Positions 55,224 through 63,335 of a stretch of 64,000 nt of DNA are shown piece by piece. Origin of the DNA: Actinomycetales bacterium. Its GTDB lineage: Bacteria; Actinomycetota; Actinomycetes; Mycobacteriales; Micromonosporaceae. The stretch covers positions 1-64,000 of the forward strand of contig PKFB01000061.1 of assembly GCA_002919305.1 (NCBI GenBank). The letters run 5' to 3'. A program made the position numbers and the translations under genes. Within the stretch, counting starts at the first letter, position 1. Every line of letters begins with the position of its first letter. The notes beneath the pieces were generated by a model. It had not been told where the DNA came from and searched no databases. It saw only the letters and a program-made list of their open reading frames with translations.

Positions 55224-57506
55224 CTACCGGACAGCCTCGACGCGGCGCGTCACCAGGGGCACAGCCCCGTCCAGGTATGAGCCCTCAGGGTCCAACCGCG
55301 CGGCCTGCTCGCACAAGGATTCGCCGTGGTTGCGTTCCCCCCGCGCTTGGTACAGCAACCCGAGGTTGTGCAGCGTGGCGGCGTACAGCCGGGTGTCCCC
55401 CAGAACCTTGGCCAGTTCGGCGGCCCGGTTCAGCAGCTGCTCGGCCAGACCGGTCCGGTCGCCGGCCAGCAACGCCGCCGCCGCGCGGGCCAGACACGTC
55501 ACCGCCTCCCCGTAGCGGTCCTGACGTCGGTGTTGGGGTTCTTCCAGGAGGGCGAGCGCGATGGCGTGGTTCCCGCGACTGAGTTCCACCACCCCGAGAT
55601 TGGTCTCCACTTGGGCGAGCGCGGCTTCCTGACCACGGTGCCGGACACGTCGCCGTGTCTGCGCCGCGCTGAAGTAGGACAGGGCGCTGTCCAGGTCTCC
55701 GCGGAGTCGCGCGATGACCCCCAGCTCGTTGTACGCCCACGCGTGCAGCTCGTCTGGACCGTGATCTCTGATCGCCCCACACAGCACACGCCAGTCAGAC
55801 AGGCGGCGTTCGGCGGCGTACCACACCGCCAGAGCCACCGCCAGCCGGGACAGCCAGCGGCGAGAGGCGGCCTGGTATTCGACTGGACCGGTGGACCGAT
55901 CCAGCAACAGCGTCAGCATGTGCCGCAGCAGGAAATGGTGTCGGGTGAACCACGCCGAGGCCTCCTGAAGGTCATCAACGGGTGGGGAGGCCGTCGGGAT
56001 AGCGCGGGCGCTGCGTTCCCGAGGATTAAACACCGCCGCGTACCCCTGGGCGGTCCGGGTCGCGCGTCGGATCAGCCGGTTCACCGCACGGCGTCGGTAT
56101 CGGGGCGACTCATCGTCGAGCCAGCGTCGGGCCGCCTGCATCAACGACTGTGGGATCCGATACCGGTCGGAATAACCGGGTATCGGAGCGACCAGCCCCA
56201 ATCCGGCGAGCCGGGCGAGAGCCCGCTGGACAGTCTCCGGTCGGCTCCCGACCAACGCCGCCGCGTGCATGGTGTCAATCTCGGTGGCCGGTACCAGACT
56301 CAGGGCACTGAACAACCGCCGTTGCTCGGTTGACAGCGCCCGACAGGCGATGTCCGCCGCGCACCACAGCGGACGACACGGGTCCGAGGCAGGGTACGCG
56401 GAGCTCACAGAGCGCCAAGCCGCCACCAGATCATCCGGTGTCCACCGGTAGATGCGGATCAGATTCCCGATGATTTCGATCGCCAGCGGAAGGTGACCAC
56501 ACAGCCGCACGAGACGGGCCGCTGCGGAGCGCTGGTGAGAAGACACGGGGTCTCCGCTTATCCGCTCCAGGAGACCGAGCGCGTCCGAGGCGCTGCGCCG
56601 CGGCAGCCGACTTCTCTCCACACGTGCGTCAAGAGGGCCGTCGCACGGCCCAGCGATCAGCGCGTAGCAACCGTCGGGGAGCTCGTGAGCGAGCCAGGAC
56701 ACCTGGGCGGCCTTATCGACGTTGTCCAGCACGAACAGCACCCGACGGCCACCGAGCGCGTCGGTGAGACTCTGATGGACGTCTCCCCGGTCGGGCAGGC
56801 CTAGCGTCCGCAGCGCCTCGATCCGCAAGGAGCGCCGTGCCTGGTCGGCGGAGAGCGCAGAACCGAGGGCAGGGCCCCGCAGATCCAGGTAGACCAGTTC
56901 CCGGTGGTGCTCGCGGATGAACAACTGGGCGATCTGCCACGCCCACGTCGAGGTGCCCGCGCCACGAGGGCCGGTGAGGGCCAGGATCTGGCGCTGCGCC
57001 AGCAGAGTGCTCAGCCGCCTCCAGTGTGGTTCGTCACCGAAAAGGGCGGATGGGCGTTCCCGACGGCCATCCTGCCTGAACCAGGACTGGATCCGCTGCA
57101 GGAGTCGGCTGGGGCGCTGCGAAGGGAAAGCAAGCGCGGGGAGGGACGGGGCGCGGGTAGCGGTGCCGGGTGAGGACTGAGCGGATGTCTGCTCCGTTTG
57201 GGGTGGAGCATCTGAGGAAGACACGCGGTCCCGTTGCCGGACCGCCCACAACACGATGGCGCCGATGGCGAGACACGGCACCAGCAAAAGCAACCAAAGC
57301 CCCAGGCTGCTCCAGGACGGCTCCACCAGATCGATGAGGGGTTTGCCGGTGTCCAGCACCTGCAGGGAGTCGGCGGTCAGCCCCAGGCAGAAGGTGACCA
57401 GGGTCAGGCCGCCCCCACTGCCTGCCCACAGCAGCCGGCGTCTCCGTTGCTGCGTGGCCGGGCTCCGCTCGGGCTCGTTGGGCGGGTGGGGCGTGGAGAC
57501 ACTCAT
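55224..57506 (-). CDS. Membrane-anchored STAND (NB-ARC-like) TPR protein with a changed P-loop
   Basis: A 760-residue protein, last gene of the four-gene operon. Two membrane helices (residues 25-45 and 69-89) anchor it, with a loop of about 23 residues outside and a cytosolic linker. The NTPase region has a Walker A-like GPRGAGTST at 179-187, in which the essential Lys is Thr185 (codon 56952-56954, ACC on the minus strand). Walker B is present as RVLFVLDNVD (255-264), and the later CGHLPLAIEIIG (336-347) matches the GLPLA motif of NB-ARC proteins. A winged-helix-like region follows, then at least four TPR units (about 590-745). The start overlaps the permease stop by 4 bases. It may bind nucleotide poorly and act as a scaffold. 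Confidence 0.85.
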   Translation of the reverse strand: MSVSTPHPPNEPERSPATQQRRRRLLWAGSGGGLTLVTFCLGLTADSLQVLDTGKPLIDLVEPSWSSLGLWLLLLVPCLAIGAIVLWAVRQRDRVSSSDAPPQTEQTSAQSSPGTATRAPSLPALAFPSQRPSRLLQRIQSWFRQDGRRERPSALFGDEPHWRRLSTLLAQRQILALTGPRGAGTSTWAWQIAQLFIREHHRELVYLDLRGPALGSALSADQARRSLRIEALRTLGLPDRGDVHQSLTDALGGRRVLFVLDNVDKAAQVSWLAHELPDGCYALIAGPCDGPLDARVERSRLPRRSASDALGLLERISGDPVSSHQRSAAARLVRLCGHLPLAIEIIGNLIRIYRWTPDDLVAAWRSVSSAYPASDPCRPLWCAADIACRALSTEQRRLFSALSLVPATEIDTMHAAALVGSRPETVQRALARLAGLGLVAPIPGYSDRYRIPQSLMQAARRWLDDESPRYRRRAVNRLIRRATRTAQGYAAVFNPRERSARAIPTASPPVDDLQEASAWFTRHHFLLRHMLTLLLDRSTGPVEYQAASRRWLSRLAVALAVWYAAERRLSDWRVLCGAIRDHGPDELHAWAYNELGVIARLRGDLDSALSYFSAAQTRRRVRHRGQEAALAQVETNLGVVELSRGNHAIALALLEEPQHRRQDRYGEAVTCLARAAAALLAGDRTGLAEQLLNRAAELAKVLGDTRLYAATLHNLGLLYQARGERNHGESLCEQAARLDPEGSYLDGAVPLVTRRVEAVR

Positions 57507-59356
57507 ATGCGCCGCACCCCCGCTCCGATGGTCTCAACGATGGATCTCCAGCACGTGATCACCACCACCAGCGGGGGGAGCGAGGCCAACACCGCACCAG
57601 CGGCAGCGGTCCCGGCTCCCGTGCTGAACTGCCGGGCCTCACCCAGGATGGTGATCCCGATCGGGGTGACCTGGGAGGCGTCAAAGAGCAGACTCACCAC
57701 TACGTCGTTCCACACCTGGACGAACTGCAACGCCGCGGCGGCGATCACCGCCGGTCGCGCATGCGGTACCACGACCGTAAGCAGGGCCCGCCAGTTAGAG
57801 TCCCGCAGCCGGACCAGGTCCACCTGGTGCGCGGGCGGTCGGGCCTCGAAGGCGCTGCGCAGGATCAGGGTGGTGACGGGGATACCGAGGACGACATGGG
57901 TCAGGATCACCGCCCCGGTCGTCCCGGACAGTCGCAGCACCCCCAACACTTCGCTGAGAGGATCGGCGATCACCTGGATAGGGAGCACCAGCGCGCACAA
58001 CAGCACGGCCAGGTCCCACGGGCGTGACGGGCGCCCCAACCAGGTCAGGGCGTAGGCGGCCGGGGCGGACAGCGCCACCACGATCAGCATCACGGCGCCG
58101 GCCAGCAGGAACGTCCGCAGAAGCGGACCGGTCAGGACAGGCAGGACCTCCCGGTAGGAGTCCAGAGACAAGGGGGCCCGCCAGCCGTGCAGCGCCTGCT
58201 CCACCGGGTTGTGCAGCGAGGTCAGCACCAACAGAGCCACCGGTATGCACCAGAAGACCAGCAGGGCGACCGACAGGATGACCCGCCGGACCCGGACCCG
58301 GGTCCGGCGCTGTCGCCACCAGTTTTGGGGTTGGTCGGTGTCGGGGAGCAGCACCGGTTGCCGGGTGGGGTCGTGGATAGCCCGCCGGAACAGCAACACA
58401 CCGGCCAGGACAGCCATGAGCCACAGCACACCGAGCGCGGCGGCGTGCCCAGGGGGCCCCTGGTGGTAGCTGCGCCACACGTGCAGGGAGAGCAGCTCCG
58501 CCTCGTCCTGAACCGACCCGGGCGCCAGGACCAGGATCAGTTCGAAGGTGCGGGACGCCGCGGCCGCGGCCAGGGCGAACAGCACGATCGCGACCCGCCG
58601 CAGCAGGGGGAAGTGCACGGTCCGGAGCACACCCAAAGCCGTGGCGCCTTCGGCGCGGGCGACGTCCTCAATCTCGGGTGGGATGGTGTGGAGGGCGTAG
58701 CGGAATACCAGCATCGCCAGGCCGGCCCACGCCCAGACAAACGCGGTGATCGCCGCGACGGTGATCAGTCGTGGTCCCAGCCAGGGCCCGAGCCACCTGC
58801 CGAGCCATGGCCACAGCATTGGCAGCGCGGTGTCTGGGCCCGCGCCGGTGAGGTGGGACAGAGGGGCGGCCAACCAGGCGGCCAGGCCGTACGCGGGATC
58901 TGGGTGATAGAGCAGGCGGAACGCGATACCGACCGCCACCATCGGCAACGCGATCGGGGCGACCAGCACAGTGGTGATCACCCGACCGCCCCACCGGGCA
59001 CGCGTCGTGACCGCCAGCGCGTACCCCAGACAGGTCACGATCAGGGGGACCACGACCGCCCACAGCAGGGTGTTCCGCAACGCCACCCGGACCTGGGGGT
59101 CACTGAGCACCCGGATGTAGTTCTCCAGCCCGACGAACCGGCCATTGTCCGTCCAGCTGAGAATCACTGTCCGGGCCGTGGGGAGGCCGAGCAGCAGCAC
59201 CAGCAGCGTCGCTGTCGGAGTGATCCAGGCCAGGAAGTGCCGGGATGGTCGCCACAGCCCGGCTGTCGGGGGCGCCCCGGCGTTGTCGAGGACCGCGACC
59301 CGGGCCGTCGGTGGTGTCGCTTGTGGAGTGTGATCAGAATCAGCTACGTCGCTCAC
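57503..59356 (-). CDS. Fused two-domain ABC permease (MalF-MalG-like)
   Basis: A 617-residue protein that joins both importer permease halves in one chain. The first half (about 30-330) has six segments and an ATPase-docking EAA loop EIEDVARAEGATALGVLRTV, which keeps the conserved Gly, followed by HFPLL. The second half (about 350-617) has six segments, and its EAA-loop position reads VDLVRLRDSNWRALLTVVVP, in which the DGA core with its Gly is lost. One cytoplasmic docking site is therefore degenerate, which agrees with the abnormal ATPase in this operon. It overlaps its neighbours by 4 bases on each side. The family transports sugars. Confidence 0.87.
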   Translation of the reverse strand: MSDVADSDHTPQATPPTARVAVLDNAGAPPTAGLWRPSRHFLAWITPTATLLVLLLGLPTARTVILSWTDNGRFVGLENYIRVLSDPQVRVALRNTLLWAVVVPLIVTCLGYALAVTTRARWGGRVITTVLVAPIALPMVAVGIAFRLLYHPDPAYGLAAWLAAPLSHLTGAGPDTALPMLWPWLGRWLGPWLGPRLITVAAITAFVWAWAGLAMLVFRYALHTIPPEIEDVARAEGATALGVLRTVHFPLLRRVAIVLFALAAAAASRTFELILVLAPGSVQDEAELLSLHVWRSYHQGPPGHAAALGVLWLMAVLAGVLLFRRAIHDPTRQPVLLPDTDQPQNWWRQRRTRVRVRRVILSVALLVFWCIPVALLVLTSLHNPVEQALHGWRAPLSLDSYREVLPVLTGPLLRTFLLAGAVMLIVVALSAPAAYALTWLGRPSRPWDLAVLLCALVLPIQVIADPLSEVLGVLRLSGTTGAVILTHVVLGIPVTTLILRSAFEARPPAHQVDLVRLRDSNWRALLTVVVPHARPAVIAAAALQFVQVWNDVVVSLLFDASQVTPIGITILGEARQFSTGAGTAAAGAVLASLPPLVVVITCWRSIVETIGAGVRRI

Positions 59357-60657
59357 GGCTCCTCCGCCGTGATTCGCGCCAGTTCCCTCATCACCTGGTC
59401 GACGGCCTGCCTGGGAGCGACGTCACCGCTGGTGACCATGGCGAAGAAGTCCTGCAGGATCCGCCACAGCCCGGCGCCATCGCCACCGGTGAGCGGACCC
59501 CGCAGCCGATCGGACAGGTCAAAGTGGAGCCGCCGCTCACCACTGTGGAGTTGCTGGGCCAGGGTCCGGGAGATGGGGGATTCGTACCAGTCACTGTTTA
59601 CCGGGTAGGGGGACAGGAAACCAGGGCGCCGGAGCCAGGGCCGGAACGATTCGGGCCTGGCCAGCCAGGACATCAGCTGCTGACCTGGTTCGCTGTCGCG
59701 CAAAAGAACGGCGACGTCGCCGCCGACCACCAGGGGAGGAGAAGCGACATCACCGCGCGGGAATGGCAGAAAGCGCAGGCCATCCTCGGCGCCTTCGCGG
59801 TGGAACGCCGAGGCTACCGAGGCGACGAAGTCACCTTCGAAGATCAGATCCGCCGTCTGGGTCGCGAAGACCTGGATGACGGCCTCATCGTTTTGCGTCA
59901 ACAGGGCGCGTCGGCCACCCCCGGGGAACACACCCTCGATACTCCACAGCTCGGCCAAACCCAGCAGGGTCTGCTGGACCGGTGAGGAGTCCCAGGCGGT
60001 CGTGTCTCCAGCGGCGAGCGTCTCGTACACCTCGCCCCCGCCTTCGACCGACAACAACAGGTTTTCAAACCAATCGGTCAGGACCCAGCCGTCGGCGGCG
60101 CCGATCGCCAACGGTGGATGGCCGGTACGGGCACGGTCAGCCGCCCACGCCACCAGCTCATCCCACCTCCATGAGGAGGCCTGGGCCGGGAGGATGGCCG
60201 CTCGCTCCGAGCGGTACCACAGCAAAGACTTATGGGTCGCCTTCACCCACACCCCAAAGATCTGATCCCCCCGAGAGGTCAGGGCGTTCCACGCGTCACC
60301 GGGTGAGTGAGACGGGGGTGTGTGCAGAGGGTGCAGCCAGTTGTGGGCCCGGTACCTGTCCAGCAGGCCAGGGGAGGGAAGGATCGCGATGTCGGGTGGG
60401 CGGTTGGCCCGCATCCGAGAGCGCACCAGGGCGTCGATCCGTTCTCCAGCGCTGATGTACTCCACACGGTGCCCGTAGTGGGCGGTGAAGTCGTCCAGGA
60501 CCTGTTGGAACGCGTCCGCCTCTGAGCCGCTCCACGCGGCGGTGACCACAAGCGGGGCGGACGAGGCACAGCTCACCAGGATGGGGGTCAAGGCCGCCGC
60601 GGCGGACAGCCGTAGGGCGTCCCGACGCGTTATCGGTGTCATCAGCTCCGGCCTCAC
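59353..60657 (-). CDS. Sugar-type ABC substrate-binding lipoprotein
   Basis: A 434-residue binding protein with a twin-arginine-like leader (ITRRDALRLSAAAA) and a lipobox ending LVSC, so it is likely a surface lipoprotein. The fold resembles family 1 sugar-binding proteins: VVTAAWSGSEADAFQQVLDDF at the N-terminus, PDIAILPSPGLLDRY, and FEGDFVASVASAFHREGAED in the C-terminal lobe. Nothing is obviously damaged. The GTG at 60657 overlaps the ATPase stop (GTGA); an ATG 15 bases later, after CGGAG, is possible too. The ligand is unknown; it may act as the outer sensor of the operon. Confidence 0.87.
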   Translation of the reverse strand: MRPELMTPITRRDALRLSAAAALTPILVSCASSAPLVVTAAWSGSEADAFQQVLDDFTAHYGHRVEYISAGERIDALVRSRMRANRPPDIAILPSPGLLDRYRAHNWLHPLHTPPSHSPGDAWNALTSRGDQIFGVWVKATHKSLLWYRSERAAILPAQASSWRWDELVAWAADRARTGHPPLAIGAADGWVLTDWFENLLLSVEGGGEVYETLAAGDTTAWDSSPVQQTLLGLAELWSIEGVFPGGGRRALLTQNDEAVIQVFATQTADLIFEGDFVASVASAFHREGAEDGLRFLPFPRGDVASPPLVVGGDVAVLLRDSEPGQQLMSWLARPESFRPWLRRPGFLSPYPVNSDWYESPISRTLAQQLHSGERRLHFDLSDRLRGPLTGGDGAGLWRILQDFFAMVTSGDVAPRQAVDQVMRELARITAEEP

Positions 60658-61334
60658 TGCCGATCCATGCCGGGTGCGGTTTCGGGGTCACGAGTGGGGA
60701 TTTGCTTTACATGGTCGGTCCACCACGCCACCTCGGGGGTGGTGGTGCAAATCAGCAGGGTCATCCGATCGTGTTGGGGAATTCGGCGCCACCACTCCTC
60801 CAGACCTCCCAACCCCACGGCGCCGGCGGTGCCATCGACCACCACGGCCTCGGGGGCACGGGACAGCGCGCGAGCGAGCGCGACCCGCAGCACAACCGAA
60901 TCGGTCAACAGACGCGGATAGTGGTCCAGATACGGCTGGAGTCCCAAAGCCGTGATCGTGGGATCGGTCGCCGGTTCGGGGATATGGAAGGTACGCCGGC
61001 GCAGACGCAACCCGAACAGGATGTTCCCCGCGACGGTCAGGTGCGGGAGGAGACCGCCGCCGGCCGGGACGAAGCCCACGGGGCGTTCCCCGGGTGGGAG
61101 ATGAGTAATGTCCCGCTCGGGCGCTGATGCGTGCTCACGGACCAGGATTCGCCCGGCGTGTGGCCGCAGGAGACCCACGATGGTGCGGGCCAGGGTGGTG
61201 CCGCCGAATCCGGATGGGCCTACCACCGCCGCGGTCTTCCCCGCCGGTACGCACAAGGACAACCGGAAGAGCGCAGGGGCGCGTGGAGGCCCGACAGCCA
61301 GGCGGTCGAGCTCCAGCGATGTCCTCACCTCCAC
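60654..61334 (-). CDS. Degenerate ABC ATPase (pseudo-ATPase), first gene of the operon
   Basis: A 226-residue MalK-like nucleotide-binding domain whose scaffold is intact but whose catalytic set is gone. Walker A reads GPSGFGGTT (39-47): the essential Lys is Gly45 (codon 61200-61202). At the Q-loop, VPAGGGLLPHLT has Ala91 where Gln is expected. The LSGGQ signature is replaced by LTDSV (143-147), directly before a normal RVALARAL. Walker B is AVVVDGTAG: Asp167 remains, the catalytic Glu is Gly168 and no SALD D-loop follows. The switch His is Thr198 in CTTTPEVA. It has no C-terminal regulatory domain. The frame is open and overlaps the next gene, so it is not a simple pseudogene. It should not hydrolyse ATP. 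Confidence 0.85.
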   Translation of the reverse strand: MEVRTSLELDRLAVGPPRAPALFRLSLCVPAGKTAAVVGPSGFGGTTLARTIVGLLRPHAGRILVREHASAPERDITHLPPGERPVGFVPAGGGLLPHLTVAGNILFGLRLRRRTFHIPEPATDPTITALGLQPYLDHYPRLLTDSVVLRVALARALSRAPEAVVVDGTAGAVGLGGLEEWWRRIPQHDRMTLLICTTTPEVAWWTDHVKQIPTRDPETAPGMDRQ

Positions 61335-61604
61335 ACTCCGTGCGTCGTTACCTTGTCATCGCGTACTGTAAATCAGCAAGTCACAATTACTGACATAGCG
61401 GTATATACCGGACGGACAGATGCGGAAACGTAAGCAATACATGGGATGTGTGGGACGGGGACGGATCACCACTGTGGTGGTTGTCCCATAGAGCCGGACC
61501 CGGCCGGGCCGCCGCGTCACCGGTGTCGCAGGATGGTCCTGACAGGTCGATCACCCGTGTCAAGTTCCTGTCACGTCAATCCACCTATCACGGCGAGAAA
61601 CACG
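61335..61604. promoter_or_regulatory. Divergent control region between the pseudo-ABC operon and proB
   Basis: About 270 bases containing a less GC-rich core (about 61370-61440) and a perfect 12-bp palindrome, CGGTATATACCG, at 61399-61410. The palindrome is 65 bases upstream of the pseudo-ATPase start and about 195 bases upstream of the proB start, a typical operator position for the minus-strand operon. No clear -35/-10 pair could be chosen. Confidence 0.45.
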
Positions 61605-62735
61605 ATGCGGACACACACGCGACCCCAGGTCACCGGTGCGCGCTGCGTGGTGGTCAAGGTCGGATCGTCGTCGTTGACCAGCGCGGCGGGGGGTATCGAC
61701 CCGGAACGGCTCGACGCGCTGGTGGACGCGCTGGCGGCCCGCCGCGCCGCCGGTGTTGACCTGGTCCTGGTGTCCTCGGGCGCGATCGCGGCTGGCCTGG
61801 CTCCGTTGGGCCTGACTCGCCGCCCTCAGGATCTGGCCACGCAGCAGGCGGCCGCGAGCGTAGGGCAGGGCCTGCTGATCCACCGGTACACCGAATCCTT
61901 CGCCCGCTACGGCATCCGGGTGGGGCAGGTACTGCTGACCGTGGACGACGTGGTACGCCGCAGCCACTACCGCAATGCGTACCGAACCCTGCGGCGCCTG
62001 CTTGATCTGGGCAGTCTGCCCATCGTCAACGAGAACGACACCGTCGCCACCGAGGAGATCCGCTTCGGCGACAACGATCGGCTCGCCGCCCTGGTGGCGG
62101 TCCTGGTCCATGCCGACCTGCTGGTGCTGTTGTCCGATGTGGACGCGTTGTACGACGGCGACCCGCGGCGGCCGGGGACGATGAAGATCTCCGAGGTGCA
62201 CGGGGACGAGGACTTGGCCGGGGTGCAGCTGGGTGGAGCTGGACGCTCGGGAGTGGGGACCGGTGGCATGGTGACCAAGGTGGAGGCCGCACGGATCGCC
62301 ACCATCTCCGGCATCCCGGTGGTGCTCACCTCCGCGGCGCTGGCCGCCCCCGCCCTGGCCGGTCAGGAGGTGGGGACCATATTCCATCCCCGCGGCCCGC
62401 GGCCGAAGAAGCGGTTGTTGTGGTTGGCGTACGCCACGACGCCTCGGGGCCGGCTGCACCTGGACGCCGGTGCGGTCCGAGCGGTCGTGGAGCGGCGTCT
62501 GTCGCTGCTGCCGGCCGGGGTGGTGGCGGTGGACGGTGTCTTCACCGCCGGTGACCCGGTCGACCTGGTGGATGAGACAGGGCGGCCGGTAGCCCGTGGG
62601 CTGGTGAATTACGACGCCACCGAACTGCCCAACCTGCTGGGGCGGCGCACCAGCGAGCTAGTACAGGAGCTGGGGATGGAGTACGAGCGGGAGGTCGTCC
62701 ACCGCGACGACCTGGTGCTGCTCGACCAGCGCTGA
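61605..62735 (+). CDS. proB: Glutamate 5-kinase
   Basis: A 376-residue enzyme for the first step of proline synthesis (ATP-dependent phosphorylation of glutamate). The ATG at 61605 is chosen because the product then begins a few residues before VVVKVGSSSLTSAAGGIDPE; a start far upstream at 61446 would add a non-family leader. The kinase domain carries LVLVSSGAIAAGLAPLGL, FGDNDRLAALVAVLVHADLL, LLSDVDALYDGDPR and GVGTGGMVTKVEAARIAT. The C-terminal PUA domain (about residues 285-365) ends in VNYDATELPNLLGRRTSEL. Its length agrees with the family. No proA gene follows. Confidence 0.96.
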   Translation: MRTHTRPQVTGARCVVVKVGSSSLTSAAGGIDPERLDALVDALAARRAAGVDLVLVSSGAIAAGLAPLGLTRRPQDLATQQAAASVGQGLLIHRYTESFARYGIRVGQVLLTVDDVVRRSHYRNAYRTLRRLLDLGSLPIVNENDTVATEEIRFGDNDRLAALVAVLVHADLLVLLSDVDALYDGDPRRPGTMKISEVHGDEDLAGVQLGGAGRSGVGTGGMVTKVEAARIATISGIPVVLTSAALAAPALAGQEVGTIFHPRGPRPKKRLLWLAYATTPRGRLHLDAGAVRAVVERRLSLLPAGVVAVDGVFTAGDPVDLVDETGRPVARGLVNYDATELPNLLGRRTSELVQELGMEYEREVVHRDDLVLLDQR

Positions 62736-62748
62736 CCAGGCGACGCGC

Positions 62749-62809
62749 GTACCGACAAAGTCGGTATCGACAAAGTCTGTGTTGGCAAAAAGTCTGTATT
62801 GACAAAGCC
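62749..62809. repeat. Four tandem degenerate copies of a 15-base unit after proB
   Basis: GTACCGACAAAGTCG (62749-62763), GTATCGACAAAGTCT (62764-62778), GTGTTGGCAAAAAGTCT (62779-62795) and GTATTGACAAAGCC (62796-62809) are head to tail with no spacer. Consensus GTAtyGACAAAGTCt. It starts 14 bases after the proB stop. It may be a minisatellite or a protein-binding array; it has less GC than its flanks. Confidence 0.85.
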
Positions 62810-62831
62810 AGCAGGTTTCCGGCGCCCTGGC

Positions 62832-62859
62832 CCCTGCCCCGCTCACGGGTGGGGCAGGG
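62832..62859. terminator. Hairpin between convergent proB and a membrane-protein gene
   Basis: CCCTGCCCC (62832-62840) pairs with GGGGCAGGG (62851-62859) around a 10-base loop. It lies 97 bases after proB and 35 bases from the stop of the minus-strand gene at 62894, so it could serve both strands. Confidence 0.6.
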
Positions 62860-62893
62860 CGTGCGCGTCCCCCTTACTGAGCCGCGGCGGTGA

Positions 62894-63331
62894 TTAGACG
62901 CGGGAGGTGGACGGGTGGGTACGCCGCAGCCAGAGCAGGCCAATGATGGGCAGCACCAACGGGACAAATCCGTAGCCACGTCCGTAAACCGACCAGACGG
63001 TCTCATCCGGGAAGGCGTCCGGCAACGTCAGACTCAGTGTTCCGATCACCACCACGCCGGTGAGTTCGAAGGCGCAGCTGGCGACGGCGATCCGGTGCGC
63101 CATCGGGCCGGAGCGGGCCAGCGCGACGGTCGCGATCACATAGACCGCGGCCGCCAGGGCCGACAACAGGTACGCCACGGGAGCCTCGTCGAATCGGGTC
63201 GCGATCTGCACCCCGGCGCGCGCCCCGGCCGCTATCGCGAACAGGGCGTAGACCGCCACCAGGACCCGGCCAGGGCCGCCGGCCGTCGTCGTGGGGCGAT
63301 CGGTGTCGGAAGGGCCCTGGCGTGGAGACAT
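62894..63331 (-). CDS. Four-helix membrane protein, conserved in actinobacteria
   Basis: A 145-residue protein starting at the ATG at 63331, which comes 4 bases after the stop of the upstream membrane gene (TGAGGGAATG). Four hydrophobic segments are visible, near residues 22-40, 48-70, 80-100 and 118-138; a basic end RRTHPSTSRV follows. Upstream in-frame starts would overlap the previous gene for 60 bases and are less likely. Proteins of this type are found as unnamed membrane proteins in many actinobacteria. Function unknown; it works or is regulated together with the neighbour. Confidence 0.78.
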   Translation of the reverse strand: MSPRQGPSDTDRPTTTAGGPGRVLVAVYALFAIAAGARAGVQIATRFDEAPVAYLLSALAAAVYVIATVALARSGPMAHRIAVASCAFELTGVVVIGTLSLTLPDAFPDETVWSVYGRGYGFVPLVLPIIGLLWLRRTHPSTSRV

Positions 63332-63335
63332 TCCC

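Noticed and set aside
60654-61334. Calling the degenerate ATPase a pseudogene
   Set aside because: The frame is open, the length fits a bare ABC domain, codon use looks like its neighbours and it is translationally coupled to the next gene, so a maintained pseudo-enzyme is more likely.
55224-61334. Classifying the operon as an anti-phage defence system because of the STAND protein
   Set aside because: No nuclease, protease, reverse transcriptase or other effector is fused or adjacent, and no mobile-element or defence-island genes surround it.
61446-61604. An extended N-terminus for ProB
   Set aside because: The added 53 residues (Cys- and Pro-rich) are not part of the family; the start at 61605 gives the normal ProB length.
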